A DNA stretch of 64,000 bases from Codonopsis lanceolata (GCA_013146195.2 CM028380.1:79240556-79304555), one strand, 5' to 3'. Positions 46,860-57,659 are shown, numbered from the stretch's first letter. Numbers and translations are program-made. Notes: generated by a model from the sequence alone, not told the origin.

Positions 46860-47740
46860 AACCGAGTGACCCTGTTGGTGGCATCCTTGACACTTACCCA
46901 GATATGGTCGTTGTGGACGAGGAGTTGAAACCGAGGACTGGGAAGGCGGCCGAGGTTACGAGGACTGATGCCGAGCTTGTGAGGAGGATTGCCGAACAGA
47001 TGAGCTATTAGTCCTCGATGCAACAGGATTGGCCGAAGCAGGGTGCGAGAAGGACGCAGGATGAGACTGTTTCAAGAGCAGCTCGCGATTGATGAGCTTT
47101 TCATGAAGCTCATCAAACGATATGGGGGTATCTCGTCTTTCAACCACATCCACGATGTGGCGGTAGTCATCATCCAAATCACCGAGGATGGTCTCAATGA
47201 GGTCCTCGTGGTCAAGTGGCTTGCCCAGAGCAACGAGTTCATCAGCCCGACCTTTAACAGATTGCATGTAGTCGGAAATAAACTAAGTGCCCTTGGATGC
47301 TCGCTTGAGATAATCCTTGATCTGCTTGATGTGGCCGTGAGTTGGGTGAGCATAGATGTGAGCAAGGGTTTGCCAAGCATCACGGGTAGTTGCGGCCTGT
47401 TGTATCAAGGGGACCAAGGGAGCAGAAAGGAAGCCAACAAGATCACTAAACAGAAGTTTGTCTTGTCGGATCCAGGGTTGGTAATGCGGGTTGGGTGTGG
47501 GAACGTCTTTGGATGTTTGAGCATCCTTGGAGAGGACAGTAAGAGGTGGACGTGGGTGTGAACCGTTTACAAACTTATAGAGGTCATAGCCGATGAGGAT
47601 GGCCTTAACTTAGAGTTTCCAAGCTAGGTAATTGGTAGAGGTGAGTTTGGTGATGTTGTGGTGAGAGATGTTGATGAGGTCGAAGGTTTGTGTGGGATCA
47701 AGAGGGTTTTTAATGGTGAGGGAGTATTTCCGTTAGCCAT
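46860..47740 (-). pseudogene. Copia C gag with CCHC zinc knuckle
   Basis: The likely ATG is at about 47740 (MANGNTPSPLKTL). Broken frames give DLIETILGDLDDDYRHIVDV and DELHEKLINRELLLKQSHPA (47267-46956), typical of copia UBN2-type Gag. Near 46867-46914 the minus strand reads GKCQGCHQQGHSVARCPNF, a CX2CX4HX4C knuckle. Confidence 0.8.
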
Positions 47741-47796
47741 GGTTGAAGGTGATAAGGGCTGCGGCTAGAGGAAGAAGACGAGGGTTTAGGAGCAGT

Positions 47797-47808
47797 GCTC
47801 CGATACCA
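47797..47808 (-). promoter_or_regulatory. Primer-binding site of copia C
   Basis: The minus strand reads TGGTATCGGAGC, one base from the TGGTATCAGAGC consensus, and directly abuts the 5' LTR. Confidence 0.88.
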
Positions 47809-48027
47809 TGTAGAAACAAATAAAGTTTAGGAATAATGGCATAGCCTTTTCATTGATTGAATCACCTATTTATAGGGAGAGATACAATTAGGGTTACACT
47901 TGGAGTAGGGTACAAGAATCTTATATAAGGAAGGTAACATAATAAGGAAAGAATTGTACAAGGTAATTACCACCGATTAATATTTACAAATAAATAAGAA
48001 TAATAATAAATATATTACTCTCTAATA
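47809..48027 (-). repeat. 5' LTR of copia C
   Basis: Same length as 43383-43601 with about a dozen substitutions by eye. Contains TATTTATAGGG-type AT-rich promoter sequence. Confidence 0.93.
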
Positions 48028-48230
48028 GTATCCATGACCGAGATACCTAAAACTACCCTTAACATCAGTACTGAGTACTGAGATGGGTTTGACTGAGAGA
48101 AGGTCCCGCTTTTAAGATCTTGCAATCAGCAACAATTCATAGAAAAGTGTTTGTTGCAATCAACAACATTTCATATTTTGAGCTGCACCCAGTGAAGATA
48201 ATGAAGGCCTCTTGTTGTGCAACAGAAGCC

Positions 48231-49444
48231 AAGCAATAATCAAGCAAGTAAATAGCAATTGAACAACAAAGAGAATTGGAAGAGGAGAGAGAATTTGGGG
48301 TTGAAGGACATTACAACTTGTATATAGGATACAAGATCAAACCATAAATACACATAAATAATGAAACTAAAAAACGGATAAGTGACGCAGCGCACTCACG
48401 CCACCATCCATGGCGTGACCGTGCCAACTTCTGCCTGAAGTCTCCTGCGCGCGTCAAGTGACTATGCGAACTTCTAGGTCTTCTACCGAATTCTTTGCAC
48501 CTGCGCCGAGGTGGCAAATCGTTCGTTCTCAACTAGTATCAGGCCGACACGATAACACTACGACACGATAAATCCGAAGACGAACACGACACAATAAACT
48601 TATCGGACCTAAAATTAACACCGGAACACAATAAAAAGTTTAAAACACGAAAAGTATCACACAAAACGATAGGCACGATAAACAAAACTGTTAGATTTAT
48701 TTATTCAAACCCATAAGGCCTATTATGCCCGTTAAGCCCAATAAAACATATCATCTTTATTTTTCAATACATATTCTAATAAATTATCAATACAAATAGT
48801 AAAGTAGTTTGAAAGTCACAAATGTCCGGATGATAAAACTATGGAAGAATCACAAAAATAGTTTAAATGAAACGAACAACAATCCCCTAATAAATTTTTA
48901 GAAATGAATTTTAAAACATAACTTCCTCAGTTCCTAAATAATTGTCTTGGCCACACAGATAAAAAAAAAAGTAATTGCCTATATCATAAATATTGGTTTA
49001 ATAAGTAATTTTCTTTAAAACCCTTGACATGTGGCTATAATTGAAGTAAAATAAAAAGTAAGGGTAAAGTGATAAAATGTTTTCTCAAAAAGAAAAGTTT
49101 AGAAACATGAAAATTATTTTTGAAAAGATACAAAAAAAAAAGTAGGATAATTAGTATCTAGGAAGTAGGAACAGAGGGAGTAATTTTCATTTATCGTGTC
49201 GGCCCGATTTTTATCATGTCGGCTCAATAATAGCCTGAACCCGATAAGCCACAGCCCAAACTATATAATTTCGCGAAGTGTTGGTGTCAAAGAATCGTGT
49301 CGTGCCTTGCCACCCCCGGTCCCCATTCCAGCACACTCGCGCCTCCGCGACCTCCTCGCCCGCGCCGCTACAATCAAAGGATTTGACCCTTTTGTTTGGA
49401 ATCGAGTCATCCAATTCAACTCGTTTGACAACCTAATACAAATC
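48231..49444. mobile_element. Composite insertion in the receptor-kinase pseudogene, with GGCCGACACGATAA inverted ends
   Basis: Alignment to the intact kinase breaks after GATAATGAAGGCCTCTTG (near 48220) and resumes at GCTTCCATG near 49450. So about 1.2 kb was inserted, possibly with a short deletion of kinase sequence. Within it, GGCCGACACGATAA (48542-48555) and TTATCGTGTCGGCC (49191-49204) are exact inverted repeats, and many CACGACACGATAA-like words occur just inside. A Stowaway MITE is nested at 48921-49180. I could not identify a target duplication or class for the outer element. Confidence 0.6.
48921..49180. mobile_element. Stowaway-type (Tc1/mariner) MITE, about 260 bp
   Basis: The left end ACTTCCTCAGTTCCTAAATA and the right end, read inward, CTCCCTCTGTTCCTACTTCC match the Stowaway terminal CTCCCTCCGTTCC pattern. 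TA dinucleotides lie at 48919-48920 and 49181-49182, the expected target site. Non-coding. Confidence 0.8.
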
Positions 49445-50619
49445 GCACTGCTTCCATGTAAGAGCTGGGAGATGAGCAACAAAATGATGGTTCCTGAGAG
49501 GCCCATTCACCATGCATTCATACCCAATGAAGGATACCAGGTGACATTGGGAAGCTTGGACAACCTTTCGATCTCCATTCAGAATTCTGCAAGACCTTGT
49601 TCAGATCTAGGATTTCATCTTTTGACAAGCCAGCCCAGTCCCATCTTCCAGCGTTCCCTATGTCAAAAGTTGATAAAATGACGGGGCTGGACTGGCTTGT
49701 CGCAACAACCAACTCCAAGAGACGAGGTTTTGTCAAATTTGTTAGTTGCATGCGTATTTCTTGGAATATTAATAACCGACCAAGATTGCACGAGTTTAAT
49801 GCGACGCAGTTTGCACTCCCGCTCTTCTAAGAAGCAGTGGACATTTCTATCAAGGTGAAAGAGTTCCCACAGAAAGGCAATGGAAACCAGGAGTGCCCCT
49901 GGTGAGTAGTCTCCGACCAAACAGCAGCAATAAAATAAACCTAATTTCCATATAAAGGTAAAGGAAGCACAAAAATGTGAAAACCAAGCAAAGATTAGAG
50001 TAGGCATGGTCATGGGATGCGGTGGACAGAAAATTGGTTGTGATTTAGACTTTTTGAGATCACATAGCCAAGCTAACATATATTTGAAAGCAATGTGATA
50101 CTTATTTCCAAAGGAAAACTTTTCTAATTTTAAAGCATATGAGTGATCTGAAACTGTGTCATAGTGGACATGGATTAAAAAATCCCCAGAAAGAGTTGAA
50201 TCTTGATTCAAGGCTTTCCCCCTTTTGAGATATCAAATTGCAGGGAAACTGAATCAGTTGAACTAGCAAAATGTCAACAGCCACATTTAAAGCCAACTGC
50301 TTTTCTCTCAAACGCCAAATCATGGACCAAATTATTAGATTCCAAGAAGCATGAGTATCAGGTTCATTTGCATACAGCAATTTGATATCAAATAGACGAC
50401 TTTAAGAGGGTAACACATGAAATACTAAAATTCCAACTTGCTTAGCTCTATAAAAACAGAAGAACATAGAGGCCAAATTCATGTGACAAAGGGGTAAAGT
50501 CTAGTGGATCTGGCAACACTTATGAATAGAAGAATAAGGAATATCTTTAGTACATGTTGCCTATATATGGATAATCATGTTAGACACTGTATTAGGAGTA
50601 ACACATAATTCTTGCAGGG

Positions 50620-51145
50620 TCACCTAGTGGATTGAAAGCCGTGTTATGATGGCAAAGGAGCAGCATGCTAGGATCCCCACTTCAATGGTTGAGATGGCCT
50701 TGTCTCTGCAACAAACATTTGGGCATAGCATCAGACCTTAACCTCATAAAATATTGTTCTGTTCATTAGCCCTGAATAGCTGGCAGAACGCAAAATTACA
50801 CATGGATTCAAGCCTTAGTCATTCTTTTCGCCTCACACACTTTCTCTCTTGAGGCCACCAAGGCTACGACATGGAACAAACAAACCAATCATTTACGAAT
50901 ATCAATCAACACAGAAAAGGTAGCCCTACCACAAGACGTCAGACGTGCTATCTGTTTGGAGAACTCTGGAAAGGAACATATAGGCAGAGAGAATATCAAG
51001 GAAGACTATGGTTGTTGTGTCTATACCAGATGTTCTCGTGATGGGGTTAATGTGGTGCCAAAGTGACAAAGGATGATGACAGGATTCAAAGTTATAGAAT
51101 ACCCTCTGACTCAGCTAATTTTGCTGGAAGTCCAATTTTTAATGC
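50620..51145 (+). pseudogene. Root cap / LEA-related gene, copy 4, heavily decayed
   Basis: The DNA follows exon 2 of copy 2: GGAGCAGCATGCTAGGATCC, CACATGGATTCAAGCCTTAG, CTTTCTCTCTTGAGGCCACC, GTCTATACCAGATGTTCT, GTTAATGTGGTGCC. Stops and small indels are scattered throughout. Similarity ends after GGAAGTCCAATTTT (about 51140), so the last third is deleted. The upstream 50520-50610 resembles the copy 2 promoter (GAATATCTTTAG, TGGATAAT), but exon 1 is missing. It is the unit-2 counterpart of copy 2. Confidence 0.85.
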
Positions 51146-52123
51146 ATGCATTCTGTACTTTCAAACATAGCATCAAAGTATCATGAAAAGAGAATTAAGT
51201 TATATGGAAATTTGTGTTAGATTCCATAGTCACCAAAAGGAGCATCGTTGCTTGCATTTACCGGAACAAAAAAAGGAGCATTGCATAAGTGATGGGTGGC
51301 TGCAAGTGACAACTTAATTGCTACTCAGGTTGAACCTTTCAAATTGGCGGCTAAAAACCTAAAAGAGGATTTCAAAATATTTGTTATTGCATTTCCGCCC
51401 CTTTTAATAAGGACAAATTGTTCTCTGTTCATTTGTTAGTTGCTACAGAATTGTAATGGTAGACATGGAATTGGAAAATTCTGTCTCACAGGTCCTTAAA
51501 CATGTGACGTTCAAACACTGGGTTCGAATCTCCCCCCTCCCCCCTTGTGAGATAAGGCAGGTCTTAGTCTTAGATATCTGATCGGACTTGAATCAACCCT
51601 TTTATTTGGCATAGAATAGATTGTGGCTATGATTACACAACATTGCTGAACATGTCATTCTCTCCCTTTCTAATGCTTTTTTTTTCTTCACACGAATGGA
51701 AAAAAATACTAACAACCATCGAATCTCTAATACAATTACTTCTCTACATTAGAGCTTCTAATTTACTACATATTTCATTTTTTCTATCTTTCCTTTCCTC
51801 ATTCTTCGTTGGCAGTTTTGTGCAGGGTACACAAATGGGGATGACTTCTTCTTCCTCCTGATGAAGCCTACTCTACTCATATCCATTTCTTCTATGAACT
51901 GGCAATTATTCGCATTTAAAATAACACCTAAAAGACTAAGTCAATTCTTTGTCCCCAGATTACAAGAATTTCTAACATTCAGAAGTCAACAAACTAGCAA
52001 GTTGAGGAGGTAATGTGCTTAGGAGGAAACCCAGGCAAGAATTTTGCCCACAGTCACGGATTGATTACAGCAGTGTATGCAGATGTTTTTTCCACATGGG
52101 TGTGCCGTGAAATGAGGCCATAA

Positions 52124-52181
<58 letters not shown>

Positions 52182-52441
52182 CAGTAAATTTTTATGGCAA
52201 GACTCTATTTTGAACCACCGGCCATGTGATCCCCTTTTAAGTATGAGCACACACCGTCAAGTAGCATTTCTAAAATAAGATTAAACCCCCCCCCCCAAAA
52301 GCATTGACCAAAGTTTAAGAACTCCAAAAGAAGCATTCAATAAATCTAACTCATCCCGTGTTCAGAGAATACAATCAAAAATAAATGATCCGTACAGATA
52401 AAACTATGATTTAATAATGTATTAGTACATAGGTGATGAAC
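51146..52441. other. Intergenic; PR-10 gene deleted here relative to unit 1
   Basis: The text jumps from root-cap relic 4 to a match of the PR-10 upstream flank (about 51218-51245, TTAGATTCCATAGTCACCAA), with nothing of the PR-10 coding region left. A GGTTCGAATC box with C-rich follow-up near 51531 hints at a SINE or tRNA-like relic but is too weak to call. 51960-52060 matches the region flanking copia A and holds its empty site. Confidence 0.55.
52127..52179. repeat. (CT)n microsatellite
   Basis: About 26 CT repeats, some 340 bp upstream of root-cap gene 5. Unit 1 has no such tract at the equivalent place. Confidence 0.97.
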
Positions 52442-52449
52442 TATATAAG
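52442..52449 (+). promoter_or_regulatory. TATA box of root-cap gene 5
   Basis: CTATATAAG 70 bp before the ATG, in a block shared with gene 3. Confidence 0.6.
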
Positions 52450-52517
52450 AAGCAACAAAGAAGAAAGTGTGAAGCTATCTCAACTTCTACCTCATTCCTC
52501 TAATAGTGAGAAGAGTC

Positions 52518-53630
52518 ATGAAGATACAGTGCACCAATCGCTCATTCATTATTCTGCTAATTTTAGTATCTGCTGTAGCCCAGATTTATGGAGATACAAC
52601 AACCTGCTATGCTCAAGCAAGCAGGTGCTTTCTCAACCGTATACAATGCCCAAGTGAATGCCCATCAACAAACCCTACTGACCCCAACGCTAAAGTTTGT
52701 TATGTCAACTGTAATTCACCAATGTGCAGCAGGGCTAGTTGCAGAAGTATGACATTAATTGTCTTTATTTCCTCACCTTCTCTTTTTCTCGTGTTTCTCT
52801 GTTTCAAAAGATATTGATCCTCATCTTTATCTTCATGTCTGATAACAGACAGGAAGCCCAATTGCAGTGGGCCTGGAGCTGCGTGCTTGGATCCCCGCTT
52901 CATAGGTGGAGATGGCATTGTTTTCTACTTCCACGGAGAGAGGAACAAACATTTTACTTTAGTCCATGACCATAATCTTCAGATAAATGCACGTTTCATT
53001 GGTTTAAGGCCAGCTGGTCGAAACAGGGATTATACGTGGATTCAGGCTCTAGGGATCCTATTTGACTCCTACTCTTTCACTGTGGAGGCTGTTAAATCAT
53101 CAACTTGGGATCAAGAAGTTGACCATTTAAAGTTCTCTTACAACGGGGAGGAGCTAGCTATCCCAGAAGGCTACCCTACCTTATGGGAGTCCACCAGAGG
53201 CCTAAAGATAGAGAGAACTTCAAACAAGAACAGCGTTTTGGTTACTCTTCGTGAACTTGCAGAGATTTTGGTCAATGTCGTGCCTGTGACCAAGGACGAT
53301 GATAGAATTCATAACTATCAGATCCCATATGATGACTGCTTTGCTCATTTGGAGGTACAGTTCAGATTCTACAATCTCTCATCAGAGGTGGAAGGTGTGC
53401 TTGGAAGGACATACCAGCCAGATTTCAAGAACCCTGCCAAACAAGGTGTTGCAATGCCAGTAGTGGGAGGTGAAGATAAGTACAGAACTGAATCGCTGGT
53501 GTCTACAGGATGTGGCTCCTGTGCATTTTCTCCTGGCAGAGTTGATGACAGTGCTAACTTAATGTCTCATGGAACCCTAGATTGCACCAGTGGCTCTGGC
53601 AGTGGTAATGGTATTGTTTGCAGGAAATGA
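52518..53630 (+). CDS. Root cap / LEA-related secreted protein, copy 5 (two exons)
   Basis: ATG 52518 is chosen because MKIQ aligns with the starts of genes 1 and 3. Exon 1 is 52518-52746, intron 52747-52848 (GT-AG, phase 1) and exon 2 52849-53630; 336 residues. The signal peptide (FIILLILVSAVAQIYG) precedes CYAQASRCFLNRIQCPSECP and CYVNCNSPMCSRASC, then DPRFIGGDGIVFYFHGER, GLRPAGRNRDYTWIQALG, LVNVVPVTKDDDRIHNYQIP, GVLGRTYQPDFKNPAKQGV and a tail ending GSGSGNGIVCRK. The otherwise shared HGKSNEHF is HGERNKHF here. It sits tail to tail with the receptor kinase, about 1050 bp between stop codons. Probably functional. Confidence 0.92.
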
Positions 53631-54682
53631 GTTCATATTTTCGGAAGTTTTTTGTGTTACCAGAGAGTAACTGGAAATTTTGCTTCTTGTTCAAAATAAT
53701 TTGCTTTGGTTGCTAAGTACTCATGCATCCTGTACTCTGCACCAAGTGATGTAATTCAGTTACATTTTTAAAAAAATGGTTTATTCATCTGGGATATCAG
53801 CTCTGCTTACGAAACATTTTTTAAAAGTTTAAGCTCTAACATGTCAGCAAATGACTTAGAAAGGAGACGGAGTGAGAAAATATCACCCACTTTGGCACAA
53901 AAAATCAGATAGGTATACACACCTTGAACCCTTAGATTTGTTCGCGTTAACATCAGAATACCAAACGACTGCATAACACGACAAATTATGAGCAAAAGTA
54001 ACCCCAATAGTTTGGCACACAAGAGTAGTAATTCATTTCTACATCATTTTAATACAAATTTCATTTCATGATAGTTCAAATAGCTTAAAATGATTCACTA
54101 CTCTTGCATACCAAACGAGTATAATGTTGCAGGTAAAAATAAGTTAATTGGTAACCCATAAAATTTCCAGGCTCCTACGATGCCTTTTTTTATTGTGCTG
54201 TGGTGGGAATGTCTAAGAGAGATTTTGTAAATGCCTACTTAAACATTGTGCTTCGCTAGAGAGAGTTTCACATAAGAATAGCAAAGAAAGCATAATTGTG
54301 AAGGTTCCAAAAGAAAACGAGACTAAAAGTTGTCGAGAATTGCAGAAAATTTGAGATATAAGAGAAGCTAATTTTTCTATAAACTTGTATGAATGAATGA
54401 TTACAACAGATGATGCATATCCGGTGGTGGCTATATCTGTATAGAGAGATAGCAAGGGCAACTAAGTGTCTAGGACCCACAGAGATTTAAATCAAAACAA
54501 TGGTACACTCTTTGCAGTTATTTACTCAACGGCTTCAACTATAATACAGAACAAATCATATTATTGCGAAAAACTGAGGTGAACTTTGAAAGGAAAAAAA
54601 AAAGGCATCACCTTCACCTATACTTGGAGACATTTACTCCCCAGGCAAGGGTATTCAAATATTTGAGGGGCATGCATTCACC
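53631..54682. other. Convergent 3' flanks of root-cap gene 5 and the receptor kinase
   Basis: The left half matches the 3' flank of root-cap gene 3. The right half (54130-54682) matches 38400-38620, 41045-41326 and 42786-42893, which are the same flank in unit 1 scattered by insertions. No gene. Confidence 0.7.
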
Positions 54683-57214
54683 TCATCTTCCACGAGGATT
54701 TACCAGCTGAGAAAAAACAGCACTGGTGGCAGCATCTTCTGCATCGTTATCTGTGCCTGAATCACCTTCAATCAAACTAACACTGTTATCAAATGGCTCA
54801 AGTGGGGTCATTGGAATACCAGGGATATGGTTTGTGCTGTTATCATCAGGCTCCATGAGGGCTGATGATGTCTCCTCAAGCTGGAGAGCATACTCTAAAT
54901 TCCACAAAACATCACCCATTGAAGGTCTGTCCACTCCATACTCAGCCAAACACTTCTCTGCTGTCTCACCAAACTTCTTCAAAGAAGCTGAATTCACCTT
55001 CCCCACCAGATTCGCATCCATGATCTGATCCAACATGCCCTTGTTTTGCCACGTCATTGCCCATTCAGCAATATTAACTTGCTCCCTGGGAAGAACGGGG
55101 TTTAAAGCTGGTCTTGTGCAAAGAACTTCCATTAGAACAACACCAAATGAGTACACGTCTGATTTTTCTGTCAACTGTTGCCGTCTGAAGTATTCGGGAT
55201 CAAGATACCCAAAACTACCCTTGACAGCAGTACTAACATGGGTTTGATCGAGAGCGGGTCCAGCTTTTGAGAGACCGAAATCAGCAACTTTGGCTACAAA
55301 GTTTTCATCCAAGAGTATGTTTGTTGTCTTTACGTCACGGTGAATTATACTTTGAGATGCACCTGTGTGGAGATAATGAAGGCCTCTTGCAGCTCCAATG
55401 CAAATCTCAAGGCGTTGCTTCCATGAAAGGGGCGGGAGATCAGTTCCATAAAGATGGCTCCTGAGAGGCCCATTCGCCATGTATTCATACACTAGAATCA
55501 TTTCTGACCGTTCATCACAATACCCAATTAGGGATACGAGGTGACGGTGGCGAAGCTTGGACAACATTTCGATCTCAGTTCGGAATTCTGCAAGACCTTG
55601 TTCAGATCTCGGATTTCCTCTTTTGACAGCCAGTTGAGTCCCGTCTTCCAGAGTTCCCTTGTATACCCTACCAAAACCACCAACTCCAAGAAGTGAGGTT
55701 TCATCAAATTTGTTAGTGGCCTCCATTATTTCTTGAAATGTAAAGAACCGGCCAAGATTGCAGGAGGCTAACGAGATGCAGCTCGCAGTCCCACTTTTCT
55801 GAGAAGCAGTGGACATTTTTGTCATGGTGAGAGAATTTCCATACAAAGGCAGAGGAAGCCAGGGATGCCCCTGGTGAGTAGCCTCTGACCTGCGAGCAAA
55901 CAAACAGCAGTAGCACAAACCCAAAAGCAGTATTGCAGCCGAGGCTCCTACAACTGAGCCAATGATGATAACAGTGGTCTTGCTCTTTTTTGATGGTAAT
56001 ACAAGGAGAGTCTCAACTGGAGCAAGCCCGTCTAGGCTTCTAGCCTCATTGCTAACTTTTAAAATTTCAAGACCATTCATAATCGCATTGGCAGAGTCTG
56101 CACTCATGTCGGGACCCACACTAACAGTTAACGTATCTGAATCATCAGAAGAATTGGCAACAAAATCTTTGTAAATTGGCACATTCAAGTTACCTGCTAA
56201 GGTCGAAGGGTCGAGACTCCCAAAAGCAAGATCAGAGTTTATATACAGGTTGAACACAAGATTATTCAAAGATGTGCTCACAATATCACAGAAATGGGCA
56301 CGCACAAAGTACGTGAAATCAGGATCCACTGGTAGGACCCACGTGATATTGAAGTTCAAGTTAGGCACATTAGCATCTCCCATGTCTTGAGCAGTGGCAT
56401 ATACCCAATTTGGTGCCGTTTCCACCGTAACAGCTGCCGAATACCGAATGATTGAAGGGTTAACTGAAACATTCGTAGCAGAGCTGTTCACATGGAGGTA
56501 CTTCTCATCATTCTCCCAAATTCTTCCTAGGGTATCATTCTGTGGCGTGACCAAGGGCCCACCCATGTTTAATCGATAGATAGTTTCAAAAGCAAGTCCT
56601 GAGAGACCGCTAAAAGTAGAAGACGGGGACACAGCAAGTGCCTGGTCAGGGATCAATGAATCTGGGACGGAAACAACTTCAATGGCATTAACAAACGCGA
56701 GTGAATTGTTTGAAGGGATGAAGGAAAGAACCAAGTTATCTGCAGTTACATTGATTGCGAACTCCCTGAATAGGTAAGAACCATTATAATTTTTGAAACT
56801 GAAATTGTTCAAGAGAACGAAATTTTCAGTGACAACAGTAAACGAGGCAGATGTCAAGTTGTGGCCAGGAAGAGGGTAAAAGTAGAGACGAACCCAATGG
56901 CGACCCTCTTGTTTAATGTTGAATTTGTAAGACCCTGTGGACTGGAATACTCGAGCTGACTGGTAGACAGGGAATGAGGCAGTGGAATTGGAGGTGGCAA
57001 CAATAGAACTCGGCTGACTTTTGAATGCAACCGAAGATTGCACTGAATCAGGAACGAAGGTCAGACCTAGGTAAGTTACATTTTGGGAAGATCCACAGGC
57101 AATCAAGTAGTTATCAACAGGAGTGAATACGGCAAATGACCCATGACCCATGTACCCGGATATAACAATAGCTAGAACTAAACATAGCCATCTCCAACAT
57201 TCCATTCTTAGCAT
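54683..57214 (-). CDS. THE1: THESEUS1-type CrRLK1L receptor-like kinase, intact
   Basis: The first ATG of the open frame is at 57214 (MLRMECWRWLCL), giving 843 residues uninterrupted by introns, as in Arabidopsis THE1 (about 855). In order: signal peptide; two malectin-like modules (NYLIACGSSQNVTYLGLTF, RHWVRLYFYPLPGHN, AFVNAIEVVSVPDSLIPDQ, YRLNMGGPLVTPQNDTLGR, WVLPVDPDFTYFVRAHFCD); membrane span TTVIIIGSVVGASAAILLLG; a juxtamembrane stretch; and a kinase with GVGGFGRVYKG, catalytic Lys in LAVKRGNPRSEQG, IIHRDVKTTNILLDE, ADFGLSKAG and GSFGYLDPEYFRRQ. It ends SAVFSQLVNPRGR. THE1 senses cell-wall damage at the plasma membrane and binds RALF peptides. All catalytic residues are kept. A truncated copy lies at 41045-49930. 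Confidence 0.96.
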   Translation of the reverse strand: MLRMECWRWLCLVLAIVISGYMGHGSFAVFTPVDNYLIACGSSQNVTYLGLTFVPDSVQSSVAFKSQPSSIVATSNSTASFPVYQSARVFQSTGSYKFNIKQEGRHWVRLYFYPLPGHNLTSASFTVVTENFVLLNNFSFKNYNGSYLFREFAINVTADNLVLSFIPSNNSLAFVNAIEVVSVPDSLIPDQALAVSPSSTFSGLSGLAFETIYRLNMGGPLVTPQNDTLGRIWENDEKYLHVNSSATNVSVNPSIIRYSAAVTVETAPNWVYATAQDMGDANVPNLNFNITWVLPVDPDFTYFVRAHFCDIVSTSLNNLVFNLYINSDLAFGSLDPSTLAGNLNVPIYKDFVANSSDDSDTLTVSVGPDMSADSANAIMNGLEILKVSNEARSLDGLAPVETLLVLPSKKSKTTVIIIGSVVGASAAILLLGLCYCCLFARRSEATHQGHPWLPLPLYGNSLTMTKMSTASQKSGTASCISLASCNLGRFFTFQEIMEATNKFDETSLLGVGGFGRVYKGTLEDGTQLAVKRGNPRSEQGLAEFRTEIEMLSKLRHRHLVSLIGYCDERSEMILVYEYMANGPLRSHLYGTDLPPLSWKQRLEICIGAARGLHYLHTGASQSIIHRDVKTTNILLDENFVAKVADFGLSKAGPALDQTHVSTAVKGSFGYLDPEYFRRQQLTEKSDVYSFGVVLMEVLCTRPALNPVLPREQVNIAEWAMTWQNKGMLDQIMDANLVGKVNSASLKKFGETAEKCLAEYGVDRPSMGDVLWNLEYALQLEETSSALMEPDDNSTNHIPGIPMTPLEPFDNSVSLIEGDSGTDNDAEDAATSAVFSQLVNPRGR

Positions 57215-57265
57215 TTCGCTACTCCAAATCAAGCTCAACCTTCCCCCACGTGGGTCGAATCAAAC

Positions 57266-57489
57266 CTGAAACCCTCACCCGAAAAATGGTCAAATTCAAC
57301 AACAACCCATCAATTGTTGCTGCATTGGCAGATTCAAGAAATACCCATATCCCTAGATACCCAGATCTATCTATAGCAATGTTTCAAAAATTCAGTTTCT
57401 ACCACAATAACGTTAGATAGACTAGGGTTATTGGAAAGTTAACAGAAAAAGGACAAAAGATGAAGGGTTTAATTCAGTAGAAAGCTTAC
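57266..57489 (-). other. Probable 5'-UTR intron of the THESEUS1-like gene
   Basis: The minus strand reads CAACCGAG then GTAAGCTTTC (donor at 57489) and GGGTTTCAG (acceptor at 57266), leaving about 50 bp of leader before the ATG. The non-coding first exon would lie at 57490 to about 57600. Confidence 0.6.
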
Positions 57490-57659
57490 CTCGGTTGGAG
57501 AAGGAAATGGGGGAAATTGAATAGAAGAGAAAGATATTAAAGTCAGTCCCGGAACAATGCGGCCATGAAAGCCGAGTATGAAGGCCCTTGAGAGTTTTAG
57601 TGGAAGCACAAACAGCTCTTTCCAGGCTGTTGATTAGGCAGTCATTTTACAGCATCGGG

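Larger units (their letters stand above)
43383..48027 (-). mobile_element. Ty1/copia LTR retrotransposon C, 4.6 kb, minus orientation, relatively young
   Basis: LTRs at 43383-43601 and 47809-48027 (219 bp each) are very similar. The target duplication GTATC is at 43378-43382 and 48028-48032. On plus the LTR starts TGTAGAAACA and ends CTCTAATA, so in element orientation it runs TATTAG...TACA instead of TG...CA. The PBS, gag with zinc knuckle, protease, integrase, a 367-codon open RT block and RNase H are all present in copia order. Because it lies inside a pseudogene fragment and the flanks rejoin exactly, the borders are firm. Confidence 0.95.
41045..49930 (-). pseudogene. THESEUS1-like receptor kinase pseudogene, split by several insertions
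   Basis: Coding similarity to the intact gene (54683-57214) begins at the stop-equivalent 42894. It runs through 42894-43382, resumes at 48028-48230 after copia C, and again at 49445-49930. These cover the kinase domain back to just inside the membrane span (intact gene 54683-55918). Recognisable pieces are LDTIMDANLVGKGDPSSLK and EKRLVEYGVD (43231-43022). The 3' flank 41045-41326 also matches the intact gene's 3' flank and is cut by copia B. The whole extracellular malectin-like part is missing because the duplication junction falls at about 49930. Frameshifts and stops are many. It cannot encode a receptor. Confidence 0.9.

Noticed and set aside
51480..51600. tRNA or SINE relic around GGTTCGAATC
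   Set aside because: Only a B-box-like word was seen; no A box, cloverleaf, poly(A) tail or target duplication.
57215..57238. Non-ATG upstream start adding eight residues to the receptor kinase
   Set aside because: The frame is open to a TTG only; the first ATG (57214) gives a normal signal peptide and the family's usual length.
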